Shown here one piece after another: positions 1 to 6,573 of a stretch of DNA of 10,671 nucleotides. The notes below the pieces were generated by a model. That model saw only the letters and a program-made list of their open reading frames with translations. It had not been told where the DNA came from and made no database searches. The stretch comes from Bacteroidota bacterium (GTDB lineage: Bacteria > Bacteroidota > Ignavibacteria > UBA10030 > UBA8401), in assembly GCA_030824175.1 (NCBI GenBank), contig JAVBYH010000394.1:1-10671 (forward strand), read 5' to 3'. The stretch's first letter is position 1. Every line of letters begins with the position of its first letter. Both the position numbers and the translations under genes were made by a program.

Positions 1-841
1 GAAGCCCCCCATCGATACGCGGATACGTGAGCGTCACGGAACATGAATCCGCCGCTGAAAAAAAATGCGTGAGCGTACTGTCCGTTGCCGTGAGGCCGCC
101 GAGCGTCGAATCGATCATTGTGAGCGTGAATGTGCACGCGCCTTCCCGTGCGAGGTTGCGGACGGTGACGACAAGCGGCACATCGTCTCCGGCGGCGACG
201 CGCGCGGGGATCTGCACGAGCGTATCGAGTGCCAGATCGACCGAGTGCTGCACGGAGATTGCGACATCGTCGATGCGGAGCGTGCCCGTCGCGCCCGTCC
301 CGTTGCCGAGCGTACGCCAGCGGAAGCGGACGTACGATCGATCGTCGAGGGAGGCCGGCAGGGGGATGACGCGGCGGATGTACGCCGATGCTCCGGCGAG
401 CACAAGCGTATCCGTGATGGGAAACCAGGATGCGGAGTCGTCTCTCGTCGATGCGTCCACGAGCAGACCGGCGGTGAATGTGGCCGAGCGGCGTTCGTAA
501 AATTCGAGGTCCGCGACGGCCATCCCGGCGAACGAGATCGGCGGGGAGACGAGGCACTGGGCCACCCGGGCGTCGGTCGCCAGGGCGGCGCAGGGCGCCG
601 AGCGTGCCGAGGACGACGATGCCGTGAAGTCGCCGGCTGCGGCTTTGGCCGTTGTTGTCGTCCATCCCCTGGGTAGCAGCGGCGAACGCGAGGTGTCGAA
701 CGCTTCGCGCCACGGGAAGACCTGCAGTGTGCCGTCGGTGCCCGACGGCCAAGGGGCGGAGGACGGTTGCCGCGCGGGGGCGGCGGCGGAGAGTGGAGCT
801 GTACAAACGCAGATGAAGATGAACACGAAGAGACGGTCCAT
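1..841 (-). CDS. Secreted protein with signal peptide and choice-of-anchor-like domain (partial, runs off left edge)
   Basis: Reading the minus strand from the ATG at 841-839 gives 280 codons with no stop before the window edge, so the C-terminus is missing. Residues 1 to about 22 form a typical signal peptide: M-D-R, a hydrophobic stretch (LFVFIFICVCTAPL), then small residues (SAAAPA). The protein is therefore probably exported. Residues about 38-185 are beta-rich and open with EAFD and PRGW. Later they carry an LEFYERR segment, a YVRFRW strand and a closing LRIDDVAISV strand. This order is typical of choice-of-anchor/cleaved-adhesin jelly-roll domains. From about residue 186 a second Ig-like or CARDB-like stretch begins (VDLALDTL, PLVVTVRN). 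The start is fixed by an excellent ribosome binding site. Base usage matches real coding, while overlapping frames give Arg/Pro/Ser-rich nonsense. Function is unknown; an adhesin or cell-surface protein is my inference. A sorting domain, if any, would lie outside the window. Confidence 0.8.
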   Translation of the reverse strand, partial: MDRLFVFIFICVCTAPLSAAAPARQPSSAPWPSGTDGTLQVFPWREAFDTSRSPLLPRGWTTTTAKAAAGDFTASSSSARSAPCAALATDARVAQCLVSPPISFAGMAVADLEFYERRSATFTAGLLVDASTRDDSASWFPITDTLVLAGASAYIRRVIPLPASLDDRSYVRFRWRTLGNGTGATGTLRIDDVAISVQHSVDLALDTLVQIPARVAAGDDVPLVVTVRNLAREGACTFTLTMIDSTLGGLTATDSTLTHFFSAADSCSVTLTYPRIDGGL

Positions 842-845
842 TGCG

Positions 846-854
846 TCACCTCCT
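846..854 (-). promoter_or_regulatory. Strong Shine-Dalgarno site deciding the start of the secreted-protein gene
   Basis: On the minus strand the sequence AGGAGGTGA lies four bases before the ATG at 841-839. It matches the 16S rRNA anti-Shine-Dalgarno over nine bases with ordinary spacing. This selects the 841 start over longer frames in the same region. It also argues against a lineage such as Bacteroidia, where Shine-Dalgarno sequences are generally weak. Confidence 0.8.
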
Positions 855-901
855 CGGGATGAAGCGTGCGGATCGCAGGTAGCCGAAACCCCGGCTCAGC
901 T

Positions 902-933
902 AAAAAATACCGCGAATGCGTGCCAGATGCAAT
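902..933 (-). promoter_or_regulatory. Candidate promoter for the secreted-protein gene
   Basis: On the minus strand, ATTG (933-930) is followed by exactly 20 bases and then TATTTTTT (909-902). This resembles the Bacteroidota -33/-7 arrangement (TTTG, 19-21 bases, TAnnTTTG). It can also be read as a sigma70-like TTGCAT, 17 bases, TATTTT. Transcription would start near 895, giving a leader of about 55 bases. The leader would open with a small hairpin at 881-896 (AGCCG/CGGCT, six-base loop). The same layout recurs at 7375-7406. This is a motif match only. Confidence 0.35.
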
Positions 934-996
934 ACCCGAAATTCCGGGCAATCCGGCTTCGTTACAGCGAATATCCCGTCAGCGGCAACCGGCCTG

Positions 997-1025
997 TTGA
1001 ATGTGACGCCATTGTTCTGTATTAT
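997..1025 (+). promoter_or_regulatory. Candidate promoter for the VanZ-NadE-ACP-ligase operon
   Basis: TTGAAT at 997-1002 and TATTAT at 1020-1025 are separated by 17 bases. That is a good sigma70-type promoter (4/6 and 5/6 matches). Transcription would start near 1032, about 24 bases before the ATG at 1056. An overlapping TATTTATG (1023-1030) also differs by one base from the Bacteroidota TAnnTTTG element. It lies in the 214-base divergent intergenic region, which holds no gene. That region also has an imperfect 14-base dyad at 935-948 (CCCG, six bases, CGGG). Confidence 0.45.
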
Positions 1026-1055
1026 TTATGGAGTCCATTTATACACATCGAGGCC

Positions 1056-2174
1056 ATGCGCTTACTTTTCCGTTCCCTGCTCATATATCCCTTGCCGTAC
1101 CTCCTTGCGTGCGTGGCCGGGGTCGGCTTGCTGACGCTGTTCCCGTTCAACTTCCGACAACCGAACAACGCTGTCATATCGGATGGACTTACCCTCTCCT
1201 ACCCCGGCACCGCATATGCGGCGCATCCGCACGAGGCGTTGTCGTCGCTCTACCACTTCACGATCGTGCTCCACTGCACACCGAAAGCAGGGGAACCCGG
1301 TCGGATCGGGCGAATCCTGAGCTCGGCAAAGGACGGCTGGAGCCAGAATTTCGCGATCACCCAGTGGGGCAGGGGACTGAACATCCAGTTCTTCAGCCGC
1401 GATTCCCGTCAATTCAATGAAATGACGGTGGAGAACGTCTTCGCGACGCGGGCACCCGTGTGGATCGCGATCACGTTCAATGGCGAAACGCTGCGCTGTT
1501 ACGTGAATGGAGTGAAGAAGGCCGAACGGCACACCGGTCCCATGGCGCTCGCGCAGTGGAAGGCGGAGTATCCGCTCGTCGTCGGCACCGATCCGAACGG
1601 CGGCCTGCAGTGGGAGGGGAGCCTGCATCGTGCGGCAATCTTCGACCGGACTTTTTCGAGAGGAGACCTGCGGAGACCCGGCTTGATTTTTAAACATTAT
1701 TCATCTATCATTCACTATAATTTCGACAAGGGGCATACTCCGTATGTCCGGTCTACGGGAACGGATGCCGATTCGATGTATGTGCCTCCGCTTTATAAAC
1801 CGTACGACCGGATCACGCTGTTGGACACCTATCGATTGTTGGGGAAGCAGCGGCTCTACGTCCGCGACATCATAGCGAATATCTTTTTTTTCCTTCCGGT
1901 GGGTTTTTTTTCGGCGATGTTCCTGGGGCGAAGTTTTAAAAACAGCATTGCCATTGTCATTCTCTCGGTAATTTTCGGGCTGCTGCTCAGTGCCTGTGTC
2001 GAGTGCCTTCAGATCGATCTGCCCAGCAGGTTCTCGAGCATGTTCGATGTGGTCAGCAACACGGCGGGGGCCGCGATCGGTGCCGCCATCGCACTGAGAT
2101 TTACCAACTATAATCAGGGGACCTATAATGACGAGCGCCGACTGGCTGAAGATCGATCCCGAACAGGAAATTGA
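1056..2174 (+). CDS. Membrane protein: LamG (concanavalin-like) domain fused to a VanZ-like domain
   Basis: This 372-residue protein has an N-terminal membrane segment (about residues 8-30). Residues about 43-205 form an extracytoplasmic LamG-type fold, with a WIAITFNGETL strand, a CYVNG turn, and a WEGSLHRAAIFDR strand near the end. The C-terminal VanZ-like membrane domain covers about residues 268-350. It keeps the usual VanZ pattern: D271, N275, P281-x-G283, E316-x-x-Q319, R325, D331 and N335, then a G-rich last helix. VanZ gave low-level teicoplanin resistance in enterococci, but most family members are uncharacterised. LamG domains usually bind glycans or proteins, so a role in envelope polysaccharide handling is my inference. 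The frame is open far upstream, but that part runs through the divergent gene and its promoter region. The ATG at 1056, downstream of the promoter, is preferred. Its Shine-Dalgarno (GAGG, 1050-1053) is poorly spaced. The gene overlaps the next one by 47 bases. Confidence 0.85.
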   Translation: MRLLFRSLLIYPLPYLLACVAGVGLLTLFPFNFRQPNNAVISDGLTLSYPGTAYAAHPHEALSSLYHFTIVLHCTPKAGEPGRIGRILSSAKDGWSQNFAITQWGRGLNIQFFSRDSRQFNEMTVENVFATRAPVWIAITFNGETLRCYVNGVKKAERHTGPMALAQWKAEYPLVVGTDPNGGLQWEGSLHRAAIFDRTFSRGDLRRPGLIFKHYSSIIHYNFDKGHTPYVRSTGTDADSMYVPPLYKPYDRITLLDTYRLLGKQRLYVRDIIANIFFFLPVGFFSAMFLGRSFKNSIAIVILSVIFGLLLSACVECLQIDLPSRFSSMFDVVSNTAGAAIGAAIALRFTNYNQGTYNDERRLAEDRSRTGN

Positions 2175-3126
2175 AAAGATCACTCGCGTGATACACAGGA
2201 CGGTGCGCCGGACGATGCGCCGAAGGGGAGCCGTCGTCGGCGTGTCGGGCGGGATCGACAGCGCTGTGTGTGCGGCGCTGTGCGCGCGCGCCCTCGGCAG
2301 CGAGAACGTGCTCGCGCTGCTCATGCCCGAGCGCGATTCCTCCGCACTCTCGAAGCGGCTCGGACGCGAATTGGCGGAAAAATTCTCGCTCCAATGCCTC
2401 GAAGAGGATATTACGCCGGTGCTCGACGGTGCCGGGTGTTACGACAGGCAGCTCGACGCGATCACGCGCCTCGTTCCGGAATACGGAGTCGGATGGAAAA
2501 ACAAGATCGTCCTCCCGTCGATCCTCGACGGAGACAGGCTCAATGTGTCGCGCCTCACCGTGCAGAGTCCCTCGGGCGAGTACCGGACCGAGCGCCTTTC
2601 CGTCGATCAGTACTGCCAGCTCGTGGCAGCCACGAACTTCAAACAGCGGATCCGCACGATGATGGAATATTATCATGCGGATCGGTTGAACTACGCCGTG
2701 TGCGGCACGCCGAACCGGCTCGAATATGATCAGGGATTTTTCGTGAAGGGGGGAGACGGTCTCGCGGACTTCAAGCCCATCGCCCATCTCTACAAGACGC
2801 AGGTCTATGCACTCGCGCGCGCCCTCGGCGTTCCCGACGGCATCTGCTCGCGCACGCCGACCACCGACACCTATTCGCTCGAACAGACGCAGGAAGAGTT
2901 CTACTTCGCGCTGCCGTACGATAAAATGGATGTCTGTCTGTACTCGTGCAACAACAACATTCCACCCCAGGAAACCGCCGACGCCCTGGGCCTCACGGTG
3001 GACCAGGTGCTGCGCGTGTTCAGGGATATCGAGTCGAAACGCCGCGCGACGCTGCCGCTGCACCTGCCCGCGCTCACAATGGAAACGGTCGAACCCATCG
3101 CTGCAATGATCAGCGAGTGTAAATAA
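2128..3126 (+). CDS. nadE: NAD(+) synthase family protein (NadE-like, ammonia-type, operon-associated)
   Basis: This 332-residue protein is a member of the NAD synthase family. NAD synthase adenylates nicotinate adenine dinucleotide with ATP and amidates it with ammonia to NAD. The ATP-pyrophosphatase P-loop is intact (S40-G-G-I-D-S45). So are G193-T194...E199, K207 and D210-G211, K223-T-Q and the TPTTDTYS...Q-T-Q-E-E stretch (243-257). No glutaminase (nitrilase) domain is attached, so ammonia would have to come from elsewhere. It is longer than the common 245-275-residue enzymes, with an extra segment at about 98-165. Near the C-terminus it has E-S-K-R-R (302-306) where short NadE enzymes have His-Lys-Arg. 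The start has a good Shine-Dalgarno (AGGGGA, 2116-2121). Its position between a VanZ gene and an ACP/ligase pair suggests a specialised amidating role, but this is inference. Ordinary NAD synthesis remains possible. Confidence 0.85.
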   Translation: MTSADWLKIDPEQEIEKITRVIHRTVRRTMRRRGAVVGVSGGIDSAVCAALCARALGSENVLALLMPERDSSALSKRLGRELAEKFSLQCLEEDITPVLDGAGCYDRQLDAITRLVPEYGVGWKNKIVLPSILDGDRLNVSRLTVQSPSGEYRTERLSVDQYCQLVAATNFKQRIRTMMEYYHADRLNYAVCGTPNRLEYDQGFFVKGGDGLADFKPIAHLYKTQVYALARALGVPDGICSRTPTTDTYSLEQTQEEFYFALPYDKMDVCLYSCNNNIPPQETADALGLTVDQVLRVFRDIESKRRATLPLHLPALTMETVEPIAAMISECK

Positions 3127-3168
3127 CATTCATGAATTTTCGGCGCTCACAAGAATTGAAGGCTTCGT

Positions 3169-3426
3169 ATGGCACACAACGACGTTCGTGACACGGTCCA
3201 CGAATTTATCCGGAAGAACTTCGTCTTCGACGACACGAAGACGATCGACGGTCATACTTCGCTTCTCGGCACGGGCATCATCGACTCGACCGGCATCCTG
3301 GAACTCATCGGCTTCCTTGAAACGAACTACAATGTGAAGTTTCACGACGCGGAACTCATCGGGGAAAACTTCGACTCGATCGACAAAATAACCGCTTTCC
3401 TTGGCGCCAAGCTCAACGGCCGTTAG
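3169..3426 (+). CDS. Acyl carrier protein
   Basis: This small acidic helical protein of 85 residues is of normal carrier-protein length. The phosphopantetheine attachment motif is visible as G-I-I-D39-S40-T-G, followed by the helix LELIGFLE. S40 should carry the 4'-phosphopantetheine arm after modification by a transferase that is not in the window. The likely role is to hold an acyl or aminoacyl group activated by the ligase encoded 14 bases downstream. GAAGG at 3158-3162 is a good ribosome binding site. The gene lies 42 bases after the NadE-like gene on the same strand. It is probably not the fatty-acid synthesis AcpP: it lacks the near-universal D-S-L-D sequence and sits outside any fab cluster. 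The acyl substrate cannot be read from the sequence. Confidence 0.9.
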   Translation: MAHNDVRDTVHEFIRKNFVFDDTKTIDGHTSLLGTGIIDSTGILELIGFLETNYNVKFHDAELIGENFDSIDKITAFLGAKLNGR

Positions 3427-3440
3427 AAGGAGCGTCCTCA

Positions 3441-4952
3441 ATGCTGATACATGAGTATCTTTCATTGACTGCGGAACGGTATCCCGACAAAATCGCCGCC
3501 GTGTGCGGAGCCCGGCGCATCTCGTACGACACGCTTCACCGGCGGGCGAAAAATTTCGCGGCATTCCTCATCACACAGGGTCTCGACAAAGGCGACCGCG
3601 TCGCTGTGTTCATCGACAGCAGCATCGAAACCATCATCGCCATCTTCGGCATCCTCGAAGCCGGAGGGTGCCTCGTCGTCGTCAATCCCTCCACGCACCC
3701 AGAGCGTCTCGGCTTCATCCTCAACGATGCGGGCGCAACGTTCCTCATCGCCTCGGCAGAAAAGCTCGGCGGCGTGGAACAGGCGATGAAGCAGTGTGCC
3801 GCGCCTCCCGGCCTCATTTTAACCGGCCTGACGGAGGCGGACGAACGCCGTGCGAGCTTCGAGCAGGCGAGCGAGACGGAGCTGCCCGTCATGCCGCGGA
3901 AGATCATCGATGCGGATCTTGCCGCCATCATCTATACGTCAGGGTCGACGGGCAAACCGAAAGGCGTCACACACCTTCACCGCACAATTGATGTTGTCGT
4001 GGATGCCGTCGCGGAATACCTCGACCACACACCGGACGACGTGATCCTCGGCGTTCTTCCCTTGTCCTCAAGCTACGGACTGCTCCAGGTGTTCGTCACG
4101 TTCCGCACCGGCGGACGGATCGTGCTGGAACGCGGTTTCGGCTATCCGTACGAGATCATTCAACGGATGAAGGCGGAAGGCGTGACGGGTTTCGCAGGCG
4201 CGCCCACCGTGTTCGCGATCATCCTGCGCCTCGAAGGACTGGAGAGCGAGGACTTCTCGCGCCTTCGTTATATTACAAATGCTGCCGCCGCCATGCCGCC
4301 GACGTTCATCCCGCAGCTGAGAAAAATTTTCCCATCGACGAAAATCTACCTCATGCACGGCCTCACCGAGTGCCTGCGCACGACGTTCCTCCCTCCGGAG
4401 GAGATAGACGCAAAACCCACATCGGTCGGAACAGGGATGAAGAATGTCGAACTGTGGCTGGAAGACACGGCGGGAAACCGCGTGCCTCCGGGACACGTGG
4501 GAGAGATGATGGTGCGCGGATCGAATATCATGCAGGGATACTGGAATGATCCCGAGGGAACCGCGAACGTGCTCAGACCGGGACGCTACCCATGGGAGCG
4601 CATCCTGCGGACGCGCGATCTCTTCACGACGGACGACGACGGCTATTTCCATTTTGTGGCGCGCGAAGACGAGCTCATCAAGAGCCGCGGGGAAAAAGTG
4701 AGCCCGGTCGAAGTCGAGGACGTGCTCTATCGGCTCGATGCCGTGCATGAGACCCGCGTTATCGGCGTTCCCGATGCGGTGCTGGGGCAGGCGATACGAG
4801 CCGAGATCGTGCTGAAGGAGAACCATTCTCTGAGCGTGCAGGAGGTGAAATCGCACTGCAGGAAAAACATGGAGGATTTCAAGGTGCCGCAGCACATCGA
4901 GTTTGTTCCGTCGCTTCCCAAAACGCAGGGCGGGAAGATCAAGCGGTCGTGA
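3441..4952 (+). CDS. AMP-forming acyl ligase (ANL superfamily), probable ACP loader
   Basis: This 503-residue adenylate-forming enzyme activates a carboxylic acid with ATP and transfers it to a thiol, here probably the phosphopantetheine of the adjacent carrier protein. The ANL core motifs are in order. The phosphate loop is Y165-T-S-G-S-T-G-K-P-K-G, followed by Y303-L-M-H-G-L-T-E310 (A5) and T391-R-D393 (A7). The hinge stretch runs from R408 through K414-S-R-G-E-K-V-S-P-V-E-V-E (A8). The catalytic C-terminal lysine is in G497-G-K499-I-K. The protein ends four residues after that lysine, a few residues shorter than many relatives. Shine-Dalgarno AAGGAG (3427-3432) sits eight bases before the ATG. 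General similarity is to long-chain acyl-CoA ligases and NRPS-type A domains, including those in exopolysaccharide and exosortase loci. Substrate is unknown. Confidence 0.9.
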   Translation: MLIHEYLSLTAERYPDKIAAVCGARRISYDTLHRRAKNFAAFLITQGLDKGDRVAVFIDSSIETIIAIFGILEAGGCLVVVNPSTHPERLGFILNDAGATFLIASAEKLGGVEQAMKQCAAPPGLILTGLTEADERRASFEQASETELPVMPRKIIDADLAAIIYTSGSTGKPKGVTHLHRTIDVVVDAVAEYLDHTPDDVILGVLPLSSSYGLLQVFVTFRTGGRIVLERGFGYPYEIIQRMKAEGVTGFAGAPTVFAIILRLEGLESEDFSRLRYITNAAAAMPPTFIPQLRKIFPSTKIYLMHGLTECLRTTFLPPEEIDAKPTSVGTGMKNVELWLEDTAGNRVPPGHVGEMMVRGSNIMQGYWNDPEGTANVLRPGRYPWERILRTRDLFTTDDDGYFHFVAREDELIKSRGEKVSPVEVEDVLYRLDAVHETRVIGVPDAVLGQAIRAEIVLKENHSLSVQEVKSHCRKNMEDFKVPQHIEFVPSLPKTQGGKIKRS

Positions 4953-4962
4953 CGAACTTCAA

Positions 4963-5331
4963 TCAGTTTGCGGACGACTGTACGATCGATGTAATGAGAT
5001 TGATGATTGTCTTGATCTCGAACGGTTTTTCGAGGAATGCAAACGCACCCTTCTGCTTCGCCTCGGCGATCGCCTTGGCCGTTGTATACCCCGATATCAT
5101 GATCACCTTTGCCTCCGGATTGATCTCCCGAATCTTCGCAAGCACGTCGAGTCCGCTCGTCGTCGGAAGTCCGACATCGAGGATCACGACATCGGGCATG
5201 TTCTCGAAATACAGGTCAATGCTCCGCGGCCCGTCTGCGGTGATGAAGAGCGTGTGGCCGGCGTGATGAAGCAGATTGCTCAGCGCATTAAGGACGAGTT
5301 CATCGTCGTCGATGATTAAAATTTTTGCCAT
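4963..5331 (-). CDS. Single-domain response regulator (receiver only)
   Basis: This 122-residue CheY-like receiver has no output domain. The acidic pocket (D8-D9-D10), the phosphoacceptor D52 (VVILD52VGLP), the conserved S80 (MISGY) and K102 (FLEKPF) are all present, so it should accept phosphate from a histidine kinase. The sequence style is close to NtrC-type receivers. The ATG at 5331 is chosen because GGAGG lies six bases before it and the frame starts directly with the first beta strand. An upstream ATG would add 15 residues without a binding site. It faces the ligase gene tail to tail (10 bases apart) and is divergent from wecB (63 bases). Its partner kinase is unknown; the hybrid kinase at the right end is one candidate. 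Confidence 0.9.
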   Translation of the reverse strand: MAKILIIDDDELVLNALSNLLHHAGHTLFITADGPRSIDLYFENMPDVVILDVGLPTTSGLDVLAKIREINPEAKVIMISGYTTAKAIAEAKQKGAFAFLEKPFEIKTIINLITSIVQSSAN

Positions 5332-5381
5332 GCGGTTCCTCCCGTGCGCGGATCGATCGTTCAGGCTGCCGTGCACACACG

Positions 5382-5410
5382 ATAAAAGGATATAATGAAA
5401 AAAATATCAA
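5382..5410 (-). promoter_or_regulatory. Weak candidate promoter for the single-domain response regulator
   Basis: On the minus strand TTGATA (5410-5405) is followed by 17 bases and TTTTAT (5387-5382), matching sigma70 at 5/6 and 4/6. It would start transcription near 5375, about 45 bases before the response regulator start. It overlaps the first codons of wecB, so the two genes would compete if both are transcribed from here. No convincing promoter for wecB was found in the 63-base gap. Confidence 0.25.
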
Positions 5411-6558
5411 TCATTCTGGGAACGCGGCCGGAAGCGATTAAGTTCGCCCCGCTGATCCTTGCGTTGAAGCGGCATCCATCCTTTACTGTCGAAGTGTGCG
5501 CCACCTCTCAGCACCGGCATATGTTGAATCAGGTGCTCGAAATATTCGAGATCGTTCCCGATGTCGACCTCGATCTTATGAGGCCGAATCAATCGTTGGC
5601 GTCCCTCACCTCCGACGCCGTGCGTGCGCTCGACGTGTACCTGCAGAGATCGAAGCCCGATATGGTGCTCGTGCAGGGGGATACGACGACCGTCCTTTCG
5701 GCTGCGCTTGCCGCCTTTTACCAGAAGATACCCGTCGGCCATGTGGAAGCGGGATTGCGCACCGGGAACAAATATTCGCCATTCCCCGAAGAGATGAACC
5801 GGGGCCTGACGTCCCGACTTGCGGACATCCACTTCGCCCCGACGAAATTGTCGAAATCAAATCTCGTCGCGGAAGGGATTGATGAAAAAAGCATCTATAT
5901 TACCGGCAACACCGTCATCGACACCCTGTTGAAAGTCTCGGAGACGATGGCTCGCGGTATCCCCGATATTCCCGGTTTGCCGGCGGCACTGTTCAACGGA
6001 AGCAGCGATTGTCGCCTCGTGCTCATCACCGGACACAGAAGGGAAAATTTTGGCGACGGGTTCCAGAATATTTGTCGAGGCATTGCACGGCTCGCGGACC
6101 TGTACAAAAAAACACTGTTTGTGTATCCGGTGCATCTCAACCCGAACGTGCAATCCCCGGTCTATTCCCTTCTGTCGGGCAGGGACAATATTTACCTGAT
6201 CGACCCTGTGAGCTATGTTGCATTCGTCGCCCTCATGCGTCGTGCATCGGTGATCTTGACCGATTCGGGGGGCGTGCAGGAGGAGGCTCCGAGTTTGGGG
6301 AAGCCGGTCCTGGTCATGAGGGGGAACACCGAGCGCCCCGAGGCCGTCACTGCGGGAACGGTGAAGATTGTCGGAACGGATGAAGACCTCATCGTTACCG
6401 AAACGGCCAGACTCCTGGACGATCCCATCGCCTACGACCTGATGGCGAAAGCCGTTAATCCGTACGGCGACGGGAAGGCTGTCGATCGAATTGTGCGCAT
6501 CCTGTCGCACTACTTTTTCCTGACCGATCCGCCGGAACCGTTCGAAGCCGAGTATTGA
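5395..6558 (+). CDS. wecB: UDP-N-acetylglucosamine 2-epimerase (non-hydrolysing)
   Basis: This 387-residue enzyme is full length for the WecB/MnaA family, which interconverts UDP-GlcNAc and UDP-ManNAc in the cytoplasm. UDP-ManNAc feeds capsule, O-antigen, enterobacterial-common-antigen-like or wall glycans. Motifs seen are G9-T-R11-P-E-A-I-K16 at the N-terminus, Q94-G-D96-T-T-T, H116-V-E118-A-G-L-R-T and P131-E132-E. Further on are G213-H214-R215-R216-E-N and T289-D290-S-G-G-V-Q-E-E297, then G310-N-T-E-R. D96, E118, E132 and H214 align with residues important for catalysis in WecB. A binding site AAAGGA (5385-5390) precedes the ATG. It is co-directional with the VanZ operon but cut off from it by the antisense response regulator. 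It ends 15 bases before the converging receiver gene. Confidence 0.93.
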   Translation: MKKISIILGTRPEAIKFAPLILALKRHPSFTVEVCATSQHRHMLNQVLEIFEIVPDVDLDLMRPNQSLASLTSDAVRALDVYLQRSKPDMVLVQGDTTTVLSAALAAFYQKIPVGHVEAGLRTGNKYSPFPEEMNRGLTSRLADIHFAPTKLSKSNLVAEGIDEKSIYITGNTVIDTLLKVSETMARGIPDIPGLPAALFNGSSDCRLVLITGHRRENFGDGFQNICRGIARLADLYKKTLFVYPVHLNPNVQSPVYSLLSGRDNIYLIDPVSYVAFVALMRRASVILTDSGGVQEEAPSLGKPVLVMRGNTERPEAVTAGTVKIVGTDEDLIVTETARLLDDPIAYDLMAKAVNPYGDGKAVDRIVRILSHYFFLTDPPEPFEAEY

Positions 6559-6573
6559 ACGGCGCAGCCGCCA

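Noticed and set aside
334..345. Twelve-base palindrome ACGATCGATCGT in the left coding region
   Set aside because: It lies inside coding sequence (Asp-Asp-Arg-Ser codons), and GATC/CGATCG-type sequence recurs by composition, so no function is implied.
115..951. Minus-strand frame of 278 codons at the left end
   Set aside because: It is a shifted shadow of the secreted-protein gene, with a Pro/Arg/Ser-rich product. It starts upstream of the proper Shine-Dalgarno and has no signal peptide.
624..1055. Upstream extension of the VanZ frame by 144 codons
   Set aside because: It would run antisense through the start and promoter region of the divergent gene. Its product is non-descript, and the hydrophobic first helix begins right after the ATG at 1056.
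2101..3129. Minus-strand frame of 342 codons covering the NadE-like gene almost exactly
   Set aside because: It mirrors the codon bias of the NadE-like gene and has an Arg/His/Glu-rich product with no motif. The plus strand has intact family motifs and a good ribosome binding site.
3128..3137. Ten-base palindrome ATTCATGAAT between the NadE-like gene and the ACP
   Set aside because: It is short and isolated, in a 42-base gap inside an operon, and could easily arise by chance.
5391..5396. Perfect TATAAT just before wecB
   Set aside because: It overlaps the wecB ATG, would place the transcript start inside the gene, and has no -35 element at the right distance.
6560..6570. Small hairpin CGGC-GCA-GCCG between wecB and the converging receiver gene
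   Set aside because: The stem is only four pairs and no T tract follows on either strand, so a terminator cannot be supported.
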